From Pseudomonas sp. GD03944 (GTDB lineage: Bacteria; Pseudomonadota; Gammaproteobacteria; Pseudomonadales; Pseudomonadaceae), in NCBI RefSeq assembly GCF_029839275.1, contig NZ_JAOCAH010000003.1:372001-436000 (forward strand): 64,000 nucleotides of DNA. Direction: 5' to 3'. The translations under genes were made by a program, and so were the position numbers. The notes beneath the pieces were generated by a model that saw only the letters and a program-made list of their open reading frames with translations, was not told the DNA's origin and did no database searches. Shown piece by piece: positions 49,261 to 58,190 of the stretch (position 1 is the stretch's first letter; every line of letters begins with the position of its first letter).

Positions 49261-50187
49261 CTACGAGCGATGGTTCGACCACGTCTGCCCATCGCCTGCC
49301 GCCGTATTGAAACTTTCCGTATTTCCATCTCGAATCAGGCTCAGGCAGCGCTTGAGCAGCGGCGAATCGTCATCCTTGCGGTAGCTGATCACGATGGGTG
49401 AGGTCGCGCTGGTGTCGAGCAGAGGCGTGTAGCCAATATCGTCGCGGTGCTGGCGCTGCACCGAGGCCGGTACGAGGCTAATACCGATACCGGCTGCCAC
49501 CAGGCCGATGGCGGTCTGCAGTTCGTTGGTCATTTGCGCCACACGGATCTTCAAGCCATTACGCGCGAACAACTCGAGCACATGATCGGCATAGCTGGGT
49601 CGCGGCGTGCCTGGATAAAGTACGAAGGATTCGCGGGCCAGCTCTTCCAATGAGGCTGGTGCTGCCAGCAATGGGTGCCCGGCGGGTAAGGCCGCGACCA
49701 GTGGGTCCTCGTGAATGACCTCCTGGACGATGGCTGGGTCCTCGATAAGGATGCGGCCGAAGCCGATATCGATTCGGCCGCGTTTGAGAGCCTCTATCTG
49801 GGGCAGGGTGGTCAGCTCGGACAGTCCCAGTTCGATGGCAGCTTCGCCGCGTAATTGACGGATCAGCTCTGGCAGTGCGCCGTATAGCGTCGAGGGGGCG
49901 AATCCGATGCCGAACCATTGCCGCTGGCCCTCGGCGATGCGGCGGGTGTCGTCGCTGACGCGGTCCAGCTGTTCGAGCAGCAGCACGGCGTGTTCGTAAA
50001 AGAATCGCCCTGCCTCGGTCAGGCGCAGGGGTCTGCCACGTTCGACCAGCCTCACGCCCAGCTCCTCCTCCAATTGCTGAATCTGTCGGCTCAGTGGCGG
50101 CTGGGCGATATGCAGGCGTTCGGCCGCGCGGGTGAAGTTCAGCGTTTCTGCCAGCGCGCGGAAGTAGCGCAGATGGCGCAGCTCCAT
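49261..50187 (-). CDS. catR: CatR-type LysR-family regulator
   Basis: 308 residues. The N-terminal helix-turn-helix begins MELRHLRYFRALAETLNFTRAA and continues RLHIAQPPLSRQIQQLEEEL, close to the CatR/CatM/BenM family; the effector domain has GIGFAPSTLYGALPELIRQL. Members bind cis,cis-muconate and activate catBC. It is divergent from catB, with an operator abutting its ATG; the AGGAGG ribosome site lies inside that operator, suiting autorepression. Confidence 0.93.
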   Translation of the reverse strand: MELRHLRYFRALAETLNFTRAAERLHIAQPPLSRQIQQLEEELGVRLVERGRPLRLTEAGRFFYEHAVLLLEQLDRVSDDTRRIAEGQRQWFGIGFAPSTLYGALPELIRQLRGEAAIELGLSELTTLPQIEALKRGRIDIGFGRILIEDPAIVQEVIHEDPLVAALPAGHPLLAAPASLEELARESFVLYPGTPRPSYADHVLELFARNGLKIRVAQMTNELQTAIGLVAAGIGISLVPASVQRQHRDDIGYTPLLDTSATSPIVISYRKDDDSPLLKRCLSLIRDGNTESFNTAAGDGQTWSNHRS

Positions 50188-50188
50188 G

Positions 50189-50203
50189 ATACCTCCTGGG
50201 TAT
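50189..50203. promoter_or_regulatory. CatR/BenM-type operator (ATAC-N7-GTAT)
   Basis: ATACCTCCTGGGTAT fits exactly the ATAC-N7-GTAT consensus defined for CatM and BenM. It lies two bases from the catR start codon and covers its ribosome site. A degenerate second half-site may lie at 50216-50230 (ATTC-N7-GACT), one of the promoter-proximal sites LysR activators use. Confidence 0.8.
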
Positions 50204-50402
50204 TAAGCCAAATCGATTCAATATTGGACTCGCGTATTTGCGGAGGTCAATCTCGGCCTGAACAAAAACAAAACCTGAAGGATATGCTCGTGTTCGCTCG
50301 CATCCTTTGTTCTCTCCTGCTATTGACCGGCCTCGCGAACGAGGCGTCCCGGCGTGTCGCTTCGCTTGTGCGTGGCCTCTACATGCACACGGATCACCGC
50401 CC

Positions 50403-51524
50403 ATGAGTCTTCCACTGATCGAAAGCCTCGACACCCTGATCGTCGATTTGCCCACAATCCGCCCGCACAAACTGGCCATGCATACCATGCAGCAGCAGAC
50501 CCTTGTGATCCTGCGCCTGCGCTGCAGCGACGGGATCGAAGGGGTCGGCGAAGCCACCACCATCGGCGGTTTGGCCTATGCCGGAGAAAGCCCGGAAAGC
50601 ATCAAGATCAACATCGACACCTATTTCGCACCGTTGCTCGTCGGTCAGCCGGCTGACAACGTCAACGCTGCGATGCTGCGCATTGATCGTGCCGTGCGCG
50701 GCAACACCTTTGCTCGTTCGGCAGTGGAAACCGCGTTGCTCGATGCCCAAGGCAAGCGACTGGGATTGCCTGTCGCCGAACTGTTAGGCGGCCGCGTGCG
50801 CAATGGCCTTGAAGTCGCCTGGACGCTGGCCAGCGGCGACACCACAAAGGACATCGACGAAGCCGAGCGCATGCTCGATCTGCGCCGTCACCGGATATTC
50901 AAACTGAAGATCGGCGGCCGTGATGCCGCGCTGGACATCGCCCACGTGGCGGCGATCAAACGTGCGCTGGGCGATCGCGCCAGCGTGCGGGTGGATGTTA
51001 ACCAAGCGTGGAGCGAGGCTGTCGCCATTCGTGCCTGCCAGGCGCTAGGCGATGCCGGCGTCGATCTGATCGAACAGCCGATTCCCCGCCAGGATTTAAA
51101 GGCACAGGCGCGTATCAGTGCTCGCAGTCCTACGCCGATCATGGCCGACGAAGCCATCGAAAGTGTCGAAGACAGCTTCAATCTGGCCCGTTGCGGCGCC
51201 GCACCGGTCTTTGCCCTGAAGATCGCCAAGAACGGGGGGCCGCGCGCCGTACTGCGTAGCGCCTACATCGCGGAAGCGGCAGGCATCGGTCTGTACGGCG
51301 GCACCATGCTCGAAGGCAGCGTCGGCACCCTGGCCTCGGCCCATGCCCTTGCCACTCTGAGCAAACTGGAATGGCACACCGAGCTGTTCGGCCCGCTGCT
51401 GCTGACCGAGGACATTCTCGTCGAGCTGCCGGTTTACCAGGATTTCGAACTGCAGATCCCCACCACGCCGGGCCTGGGTGTGGTGCTCGACGAAGAACGT
51501 CTGCAGCGATTCTGTCGTCACTGA
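50403..51524 (+). CDS. catB: Muconate cycloisomerase CatB
   Basis: 373 residues from the ATG at 50403. All catalytic residues of the P. putida enzyme are present at the same numbers: Lys167 and Lys169 (KLKIGG), metal ligands Asp198, Glu224 and Asp249, and Lys273. It is a member of the enolase superfamily and converts cis,cis-muconate to muconolactone, the second step of catechol ortho-cleavage. Its ATG overlaps the stop of a 40-codon frame beginning at 50284. catC follows after 23 bases. Confidence 0.97.
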   Translation: MSLPLIESLDTLIVDLPTIRPHKLAMHTMQQQTLVILRLRCSDGIEGVGEATTIGGLAYAGESPESIKINIDTYFAPLLVGQPADNVNAAMLRIDRAVRGNTFARSAVETALLDAQGKRLGLPVAELLGGRVRNGLEVAWTLASGDTTKDIDEAERMLDLRRHRIFKLKIGGRDAALDIAHVAAIKRALGDRASVRVDVNQAWSEAVAIRACQALGDAGVDLIEQPIPRQDLKAQARISARSPTPIMADEAIESVEDSFNLARCGAAPVFALKIAKNGGPRAVLRSAYIAEAAGIGLYGGTMLEGSVGTLASAHALATLSKLEWHTELFGPLLLTEDILVELPVYQDFELQIPTTPGLGVVLDEERLQRFCRH

Positions 51525-51547
51525 ACTGAATCTATGAGGAGCTCCCC

Positions 51548-51838
51548 ATGCTGTTTCACGTACGCATGACCGTCAAATTGCCCGCCGACATGCCGGTCGA
51601 ACAGGCCGCGCGTCTCAAGGCCGATGAAAAGGAGCTGGCGCAGCGCCTGCAGGGTGAAGGCGTCTGGAGGCACTTGTGGCGCATTGCCGGGCTTTACGCG
51701 AATGTCAGCATCTTCGATGTGCCCGATGCACAGGCCCTGCACGACACGCTGATGCAGTTGCCGCTGTACCCGTACATGGACATCGAGGTCATGGCGTTGT
51801 GTCGACATCCATCATCGATCCGTGACGACGATCGCTGA
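51548..51838 (+). CDS. catC: Muconolactone delta-isomerase CatC
   Basis: 96 residues, the full normal length, starting MLFHVRMTVKLPADMP and containing GVWRHLWRIAGLYANVSIFD and LPLYPYMDIEV, all characteristic of this decameric enzyme. It isomerises muconolactone to 3-oxoadipate enol-lactone, the step after CatB. The enol-lactone hydrolase gene is not in this cluster. A terminator candidate follows. Confidence 0.97.
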   Translation: MLFHVRMTVKLPADMPVEQAARLKADEKELAQRLQGEGVWRHLWRIAGLYANVSIFDVPDAQALHDTLMQLPLYPYMDIEVMALCRHPSSIRDDDR

Positions 51839-51927
51839 TGAGGGCCCTCGAACCACGCGATGGTGAGCGGTGCCCAGCCAGAGGGGCAGATGAACGGCTT
51901 TCCGCTGGAGCTCCTCTCTGCTCCAGT

Positions 51928-51951
51928 ACCCGCGGGCGCTCGGGTCTTTTT
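51928..51951 (+). terminator. Candidate terminator after catBC
   Basis: ACCCG / CGGGT with an eight-base loop is followed by CTTTTT. It is short but placed between catC and the next gene, which has its own ribosome site. Confidence 0.6.
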
Positions 51952-51991
51952 GATTAGGGAGGCAAGTACCTGTTATGGCCGAGGAGCGCGT

Positions 51992-53191
51992 ATGCGTCGT
52001 TTTTACAGTGGCACGGACCTGAGCCGCATTCACAGCGTTGCCGAATTCGCTTCACAGGCGCGTCGACGCTTGCCGCACTTTGCATGGGAATACCTGTCTG
52101 GCGGTGCCGAGGATGAGTCGAGCCTGTTGCGCAACCTTCAGGCTTATGCCGAAGTTGGTCTTCAGCAGCGATCCTTGGTGCCGTGCCATGTTCCTGTCAC
52201 TCGGCGTGCCCTGTTCGGGCTGGATTCATCCATGCCGATGCTGATCGGTCCTACTGGTTATAACGGCATGCTGTGCCGTGATGCAGATATCCACCTGGCG
52301 CGTGCGGCGGCCAAACGCAAGATTCCATTTTGTCTGAGTACCGTGGCCAACGCCTCATTGGAGCAGGTAGCCGCCCAGGTTCCGGACGCCAATCTGTGGT
52401 TTCAGTTGTATGCCATGCGGGATACGCGGATTCAACTGGATCTGCTGGCCCGGGCCAAGCGAGTCGGTGTCAATACGTTGTTGCTGACCAGCGACGCAAT
52501 GGTGCTTGGCAACCGCGAGTGGGATCGGCGCAATTTCGTAAGGCCGCGGCAACTGAGCTTGCTCAATAAAATCGATGTATTGCGTCACCCGCGCTGGTTA
52601 CGGCAGGTGATGTGGCCGCATGGGTTGCCTTCCATGGGAAATCTCGATCCTTATCTACCGACGGGGGAGCGTACAGCGCTTGGCTCAATGAAGTTCATCG
52701 GCGAGCAGATGGACAGCTTGCTTGACTGGGATTCTCTGGCTCGGTTGAGGGATCAGTGGGGCGGTAATCTGTTGCTGAAAGGCGTGTTGCATCCAGCCGA
52801 TGCCGAGCGCGCGATTGCCTTGGGGGTGAACGGTCTGGTGCTGAGCAATCACGGTGGACGTCAGCTCGATGGCGCGCCCAGTGCGTTGGACGCCCTGCGA
52901 CTGATCGGGCCGCTTGCGCGCGGACGTTTACCCGTACTGCTCGATGGAGGTATCAGGCGAGGTGCCGATATCGTCAAGGCCCTGGCACTTGGCGCCGATG
53001 CGGTGCTGCTCGGGCGAGCTACGTTGTACGGCGTTGCTGTTGGTGGCGAAGCGGGTGCCTGTCGAGCGCTCGATCTGCTGGCGGAAGAACTGCAGCGCAC
53101 GCTTAATCTCATGGGCTGCCCGAACATCGATCAGCTTTCGCCTGACTGGCTGACTCTCAATGGCCGCCCGTTGGTGACAAGCCCTCAATGA
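51992..53191 (+). CDS. FMN-dependent alpha-hydroxy-acid dehydrogenase, mandelate dehydrogenase-like
   Basis: 399 residues from the ATG at 51992, with GAGGAGCG upstream. It belongs to the lactate/glycolate/mandelate oxidase family: HGGRQLDG with catalytic His287, GGIRRGADIVKALALGADAV for the FMN phosphate. Gly89 in IGPTGYNG equals Gly81 of P. putida mandelate dehydrogenase, where glycolate oxidase has alanine, and other stretches also match it, such as EYLSGGAEDE and the C-terminal LSPDWL. (S)-mandelate is therefore a reasonable substrate. Codon use is visibly less GC-biased than in neighbours. Confidence 0.9.
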   Translation: MRRFYSGTDLSRIHSVAEFASQARRRLPHFAWEYLSGGAEDESSLLRNLQAYAEVGLQQRSLVPCHVPVTRRALFGLDSSMPMLIGPTGYNGMLCRDADIHLARAAAKRKIPFCLSTVANASLEQVAAQVPDANLWFQLYAMRDTRIQLDLLARAKRVGVNTLLLTSDAMVLGNREWDRRNFVRPRQLSLLNKIDVLRHPRWLRQVMWPHGLPSMGNLDPYLPTGERTALGSMKFIGEQMDSLLDWDSLARLRDQWGGNLLLKGVLHPADAERAIALGVNGLVLSNHGGRQLDGAPSALDALRLIGPLARGRLPVLLDGGIRRGADIVKALALGADAVLLGRATLYGVAVGGEAGACRALDLLAEELQRTLNLMGCPNIDQLSPDWLTLNGRPLVTSPQ

Positions 53192-53288
53192 GTGCCGGGG
53201 CGGGAAACGATGTCTAGCACACGCAGCAGATGTGGCGCATGCTGCGTTGAAAATGGCGGCCGTAGACGGGCTGCCGTTCGCAGCGCCT

Positions 53289-53316
53289 AAAAAGGCCCGC
53301 CGAAGCGGGCCTTTTT
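53289..53316. terminator. Bidirectional terminator after the mandelate dehydrogenase-like gene
   Basis: AAAAAGGCCCGC / GCGGGCCTTTTT with a CGAA loop. It also ends the convergent gene at 53321. Confidence 0.9.
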
Positions 53317-53320
53317 CGTT

Positions 53321-53731
53321 TCAGTGGCTGGTGCCGTCGGTGGGCAGGGCCAGCAGTCGTTTTTCCTGGTTCCAGTCGAACGGCTCGTCGTTTTCTTCGG
53401 CTTCGAAGCGGCGTTCGTCCAGGCGCTGGAAGAGGGCGATTTCCTCGTCCGGCATGAAGTGCAGGCAGTCGCCGCCGAAGAACCACAGCAGGTCGCGCGG
53501 CACCAGGTGGGCGATCTGCGGGTAACGGTGGAAGATCTGGCTGATCAGTTCCTGGCCCAGGTACAGGCTGCTTTCCGGATCGCGGGGCAGCTCGCTGAGC
53601 AGCTCGTCATAACGCTCGACAAACATCGCATGGCTGTCATCGAGAATCTGCTCGGCCTCACCCAGGGCGACCAGGATGCCGCGCAGGTGGGTAAGCAGGG
53701 CGAGGTGGTGATCGAGGGTGCTGATGGCCAT
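53321..53731 (-). CDS. Conserved protein of unknown function
   Basis: 136 residues, acidic, no signal peptide or membrane helix. Sequence includes GEAEQILDDSHAMFVERYDE and a C-terminal PRDLLWFFGGDCLHFMPDEE segment. It lies directly downstream of fadE on the same strand (70 bases), an arrangement also seen in other pseudomonads, which suggests a link to fatty-acid degradation. I do not recognise a domain. Confidence 0.8.
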   Translation of the reverse strand: MAISTLDHHLALLTHLRGILVALGEAEQILDDSHAMFVERYDELLSELPRDPESSLYLGQELISQIFHRYPQIAHLVPRDLLWFFGGDCLHFMPDEEIALFQRLDERRFEAEENDEPFDWNQEKRLLALPTDGTSH

Positions 53732-53801
53732 GGTGCAATCCTGTTGAGCAAAACGGGCGCGGGAGTATAAGACTCCCGGCGCCCGCTGTCCCGTTCGCCG
53801 G

Positions 53802-56249
53802 TCAGCGTATCTTGCCGCTGGCCAGGGTCAGCTCGTCCTTGGCGAAGTCATCGACATCGATCACCACCCGGCGCGCCGCTTCGGCCTGGCTCAGGCTCTG
53901 TGCTTCCTCGGCGGTGAGAACGCCCGCAGCCAGGGCGGCGTCGATGTCGCTCTGGCCCGGTGCCGGATTGAGTTCGCCGGACTTCAGGGCCTTGGCCAGT
54001 TTCTTCTGGACCGGCTTCACGCCGTGCAGCAGGTCCATGGCGTGTTGCAGGGCGCCGACGGGGTCCTGTTCGCCGCGCGGGCGGTAGCACCCCTCCAGCA
54101 CCTGCTCCAGCGCCGGGTCGCCGCTGTTGCGACCGATGATGCCGGCGATTTCTGCATCCAGCTCATCGCTCGGCCCCTTGTGGCGACGGCCGAACGGGAA
54201 GACCAGCACCCGCAAGGCGCAACCGAACACCCGGTTGGGGAAGTTGGCCAGCAGGTCGTCCAGGGCCTGTTCGGCCTGGAACAGGCTTTCTTCCAGAGCC
54301 CAGCGGACCATCGGCTGGCTGTAGGTCGGGTAGTCCAGGTCGTGGTAGCGCTTGAGCGCCGCCGAGGCCAGGTACAAATGGCTGAGGGCGTCGCCCAGGC
54401 GGGCGGAGAGGCGTTCGCGGCGTTTCAGTTCGCCGCCGAGCAGCATCATGCTGAAGTCGGCCAGCATGGCGAACGCGGCGGCCAGGCGATTGAGCGCGCG
54501 GAAGTAGGGGCGGCTGAGGTTGTCCCCCGGCACCTGGCCGAACAGACCCAGGCTCAAGCTGAGCACCAGGGTGCTGGCGGCGTTGCTGACCGCGAAGCCG
54601 ATGTGCTGCATCAGCAGTTCATCGAACTCGATCAGCGCCTGGTCGCGGTCTTCACGGGTGGCCAGGGCCATTTCCTTGAGCACGTACGGATGGCAGCGGA
54701 TGGCGCCCTGGCCGAAGATCATCAGGTTGCGCGAGAGGATGTTCGCGCCTTCCACGGTGATGAAGATCGGCGCCCCTTGCCAGGAGCGGGCCAGGTAGTT
54801 GTTCGGGCCCATGATGATGCCCTTGCCGCCGTGCACGTCCATGGCGTGGCCGATGCATTCGCGGCCGCGCTCGGTGAGGTGGTACTTGAGGATCGCCGAC
54901 AGCACCGAGGGTTTCTCGCCCAGGTCCACGGCATTGGCGGTCAGGATGCGCGCGCTGTCCATCAGCCAGGCGTTGCCGCCGATGCGCGCCAGGGCCTCCT
55001 GGATGCCTTCGAAGGCGGACAGCGGTACGTTGAACTGCTCGCGCACCTGGCTGTACTGGCCGGTGGTCAGGCTGGTGTACTTGGCGGCGCCGGTGCCCAC
55101 GGCCGGCAGGGAGATCGAGCGACCCACCGACAGGCAGTTCATCAGCATCATCCAGCCCTTGCCGAGCATTTCCTGGCCGCCGATGAGGTACTCCAGCGGG
55201 ATGAACACGTCCTTGCCGCTGTTCGGGCCATTCATGAACGCGGCGCCCAGGGGCAGGTGGCGACGGCCGATTTCCACCCCGGGGGTGTCAGTAGGCACCA
55301 GGGCCAGGCTGATGCCCAGTTCTTCCTCGTCACCCAGCAGATGGTCCGGATCGTAGGCCTTGAAGGCCAGGCCGAGCAGGGTGGCCACCGGGCCGAGGGT
55401 GATGTAGCGCTTTTCCCAGGTCAGGCGCAGGCCGATGACTTCCTCGCCTTGCCACTGGCCCTTGCAGATGATGCCGGTGTCCGGCATGGCGCCGGCATCC
55501 GAACCCGCCAGCGGGCCGGTGAGGGCGAAGCAAGGGATGTCCTGGCCGCTGGCCAGGCGTGGCAGGTAGTGATTGCGTTGTTCGTCGGTGCCGTAGTGCA
55601 GCAGCAGCTCGGCCGGGCCAAGGGAGTTGGGCACCATCACGGTGGACGCCAGGTCACCGCTGCGGGTGGCCAGTTTCATCGCCACCTGGGAGTGGGCGTA
55701 GGCGGAGAAGCCCTTGCCGCCGTACTCCTTGGGAATGATCAGGGCGAAGAACCCGTGCTGCTTGATGTGCTCCCAGGCTTTCTCCGGCAGGTCCATCTGC
55801 TGGCCGATTTCCCAGTCGCTGACCATGGCGCAGAGTTCTTCGGTCGGGCCGTCGAGGAAGGCCTGTTCCTCTTCCGTCAGCTGGGCCTTGGGGTAGTTCA
55901 GCAGGGTGTCCCAGTCGGGGCGACCGCTGAACAGCTCGCCATCCCACCACACGGTACCGGCCTCGATGGCGTCGCGTTCGGTTTCCGACATCGGCGGCAG
56001 GACCCGCTGGAACCAGGCGAACAGCGGGGCGCTGAAGCGCTTGCGGCGCAGCTCCGGGAAGGCCAGGGGAATGGCCACCGCCAGCAGCACGACCCAGAAG
56101 ATCACCAGCAGCCAGCCAGGGGCATGGCTGAACGCGCCCATGGCGATCAGGTAGATGGCGATCACGGCCAGGGCGGTGGCGGGGGGCGTGCGGCGATGGG
56201 CCAGGTAGGCGGTGCCGATGACAAGAACGAGCAACCAGACAGCGAGCAT
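53802..56249 (-). CDS. fadE: Acyl-CoA dehydrogenase FadE
   Basis: 815 residues, the large FadE type. Hydrophobic segments at the N-terminus (to about residue 63) anchor it at the membrane; the dehydrogenase domain follows with PEKAWEHIKQHGFFALIIPK, EYGGKGFSAYAHSQVAMKLA and the catalytic-region YHLTERGRECIGHAMDVHGG, then a C-terminal extension of about 270 residues. It carries out the first, FAD-dependent step of beta-oxidation, with the wide acyl-chain range of E. coli FadE. Confidence 0.96.
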   Translation of the reverse strand: MLAVWLLVLVIGTAYLAHRRTPPATALAVIAIYLIAMGAFSHAPGWLLVIFWVVLLAVAIPLAFPELRRKRFSAPLFAWFQRVLPPMSETERDAIEAGTVWWDGELFSGRPDWDTLLNYPKAQLTEEEQAFLDGPTEELCAMVSDWEIGQQMDLPEKAWEHIKQHGFFALIIPKEYGGKGFSAYAHSQVAMKLATRSGDLASTVMVPNSLGPAELLLHYGTDEQRNHYLPRLASGQDIPCFALTGPLAGSDAGAMPDTGIICKGQWQGEEVIGLRLTWEKRYITLGPVATLLGLAFKAYDPDHLLGDEEELGISLALVPTDTPGVEIGRRHLPLGAAFMNGPNSGKDVFIPLEYLIGGQEMLGKGWMMLMNCLSVGRSISLPAVGTGAAKYTSLTTGQYSQVREQFNVPLSAFEGIQEALARIGGNAWLMDSARILTANAVDLGEKPSVLSAILKYHLTERGRECIGHAMDVHGGKGIIMGPNNYLARSWQGAPIFITVEGANILSRNLMIFGQGAIRCHPYVLKEMALATREDRDQALIEFDELLMQHIGFAVSNAASTLVLSLSLGLFGQVPGDNLSRPYFRALNRLAAAFAMLADFSMMLLGGELKRRERLSARLGDALSHLYLASAALKRYHDLDYPTYSQPMVRWALEESLFQAEQALDDLLANFPNRVFGCALRVLVFPFGRRHKGPSDELDAEIAGIIGRNSGDPALEQVLEGCYRPRGEQDPVGALQHAMDLLHGVKPVQKKLAKALKSGELNPAPGQSDIDAALAAGVLTAEEAQSLSQAEAARRVVIDVDDFAKDELTLASGKIR

Positions 56250-56404
56250 GCAAAATCCTCCATGATGACGGCCCTACAGAGTGCAGCAGCCGTCACGAGC
56301 TTAGTCGACACGATGGCGACAAGGGCGGCGAGCTTGGCCGGATTGCCATGACATGGGCGCAAACAGCGTGGTTAGACTGGCGTTCCAGCCATGGAGAAAC
56401 CCCG

Positions 56405-57064
56405 ATGCGTGAGTACCTTGAACCCGGCCGCTTCATCGATAGTGACCACCCTGCGCTGATTGAGTTCGCCGAACGCTCCCGCGGATCGAGTCGCGATCCA
56501 CGGGAGCAGGCCGTGGCGCTGTACTACGCCGTGCGCGACGGGGTGCGTTACAACCCTTACGTCTTCAGCCGTGACCCGCAGACCCTCAAGGCCAGCCATG
56601 CCTTGCTGAGCGGGGAGAGCTACTGCGTGCCCAAGGCGGTGCTGCTGGCGGCCTGCGCCCGGCATTGCGGGATTCCTGCGCGCATCGGCCTGGCGGATGT
56701 GCGCAACCACCTGGCCACGCCGCGCCTGCTGGAGCTGCTGCGTAGCGAGGTGTTCGCCATGCACGGCTATACCGAGCTGTACCTGGACGGGCGCTGGGTC
56801 AAGGCGACCCCGGCGTTCAACCTGGCGCTGTGCCGGGTGTTCAAGGTGGCGCCGCTGGAGTTCGATGGCCGCGAAGACAGCGTCTTCCACCCCTTCAACC
56901 AGGCGGGCGAACGCTACATGGAATACCTGGCCGACCATGGCCAGTTCGCCGATGTGCCGGAGCACCTGTTCTTCGACCACCTCGCGGCCTGCTACCCGCA
57001 CCTGTTCGCCGCCGACGCCCCGCTGATGGTGGGCGACCTGCAGGCCGAGGCCGATCATGCCTGA
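56405..57064 (+). CDS. Transglutaminase-like domain protein
   Basis: 219 residues from the ATG at 56405. The transglutaminase/protease core is seen as ESYCVPKAVLLAACARHCGI (nucleophile Cys), AMHGYTELYLDGRWV (His) and a following TPAFN with Asp/Asn. No signal peptide, so cytoplasmic. The N-terminal PxxExRDPREQAVALYYAVRD fits a small stand-alone member. Its role and substrate are unknown. It is unrelated in organisation to TgpA at 23.3 kb. Confidence 0.87.
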   Translation: MREYLEPGRFIDSDHPALIEFAERSRGSSRDPREQAVALYYAVRDGVRYNPYVFSRDPQTLKASHALLSGESYCVPKAVLLAACARHCGIPARIGLADVRNHLATPRLLELLRSEVFAMHGYTELYLDGRWVKATPAFNLALCRVFKVAPLEFDGREDSVFHPFNQAGERYMEYLADHGQFADVPEHLFFDHLAACYPHLFAADAPLMVGDLQAEADHA

Positions 57065-57257
57065 GGCTGATAGCGAACATTGATGCCAGCGCCTTTCATC
57101 CTGCGCTGAGCCTGGTAGGCTGCTGGCCATTCATTGCTGCATGCAATGCTCGGTTGCCTGCGCACGACGGCGCCCTGACGCTAGAATTGTTCTGTCCGGT
57201 GCGCTCGCGGCGGCCCGCTCTGTCTTCTCACTCCACTAAAAGGTGCATACGTCTTCC

Positions 57258-58190
57258 ATGAGTACTGCTCTGTCCATCCGGCAGTTGACCAAGACTTACG
57301 GCAACGGCTTCCAGGCCTTGCACGGTATCGATCTGGACGTCGCCGAAGGCGACTTCTTCGCCTTGCTCGGCCCCAACGGCGCCGGCAAGTCCACCACCAT
57401 CGGCATTCTCTCCACCCTGGTGACCAAATCCAGCGGCACGGTGAATGTCTTCGGCCATGACCTGGACAAGAGCCCCTACGCGCTCAAGCGCTGCCTCGGC
57501 GTGGTGCCCCAGGAATTCAACTTCAACCAGTTCGAGAAGGTGTTCGACATCGTCGTGACCCAGGCGGGTTACTACGGCATCCCGGCGCGCATCGCCAAGG
57601 AGCGCACCGAGCAGTACCTCAACCAGCTCGGCCTGTGGGACAAGCGCAACGTCGCCTCCCGCGAGCTGTCCGGCGGCATGAAGCGCCGCCTGATGATCGC
57701 CCGCGCCCTGGTGCACCAGCCGCGCCTGCTGATCCTCGACGAGCCCACCGCCGGCGTGGACATCGAGCTGCGCCGTTCGATGTGGAGCTTCCTGACCGAG
57801 CTGAACGAGCAGGGCATCACCATCATCCTCACCACGCATTACCTGGAAGAGGCCGAGCAGCTGTGCCGCAACATCGGCATCATCGACCACGGCCGTATCG
57901 TCGAAAACACCAGCATGCGTGAGCTGCTGAGCAAGCTGCACGTGGAAACCTTCCTGCTGGATGTTCGGGATGCGCTGCTGGTCCCGCCGGCGCTGCAGGG
58001 CTACCCGGCGCAATTGCTCGACGCCCACACCCTCGAGGTCCAGGTGGAGAAGAGCCTCGGCATCACCGAGCTGTTCCGCCAATTGGCGGCGCAGAACATC
58101 GAGGTCATCAGCCTGCGCAACAAGAGCAACCGCCTGGAGGAGCTGTTCGTGTCCCTGGTCGAGAAGAACCTGTCGAAGGTGGCGGTATGA
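57258..58190 (+). CDS. ABC transporter ATP-binding protein (YadG type)
   Basis: 310 residues from the ATG at 57258; a GTG at 57243 is also possible. It has Walker A GPNGAGKST, the signature LSGGMKRRL and Walker B LLILDEPTAGVD. Its C-terminus has an extension (about 225-310) typical of drug/antibiotic exporters such as YadG and CcmA-like proteins. It overlaps the permease gene by four bases and forms a two-gene exporter; the substrate is unknown. Confidence 0.95.
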   Translation: MSTALSIRQLTKTYGNGFQALHGIDLDVAEGDFFALLGPNGAGKSTTIGILSTLVTKSSGTVNVFGHDLDKSPYALKRCLGVVPQEFNFNQFEKVFDIVVTQAGYYGIPARIAKERTEQYLNQLGLWDKRNVASRELSGGMKRRLMIARALVHQPRLLILDEPTAGVDIELRRSMWSFLTELNEQGITIILTTHYLEEAEQLCRNIGIIDHGRIVENTSMRELLSKLHVETFLLDVRDALLVPPALQGYPAQLLDAHTLEVQVEKSLGITELFRQLAAQNIEVISLRNKSNRLEELFVSLVEKNLSKVAV

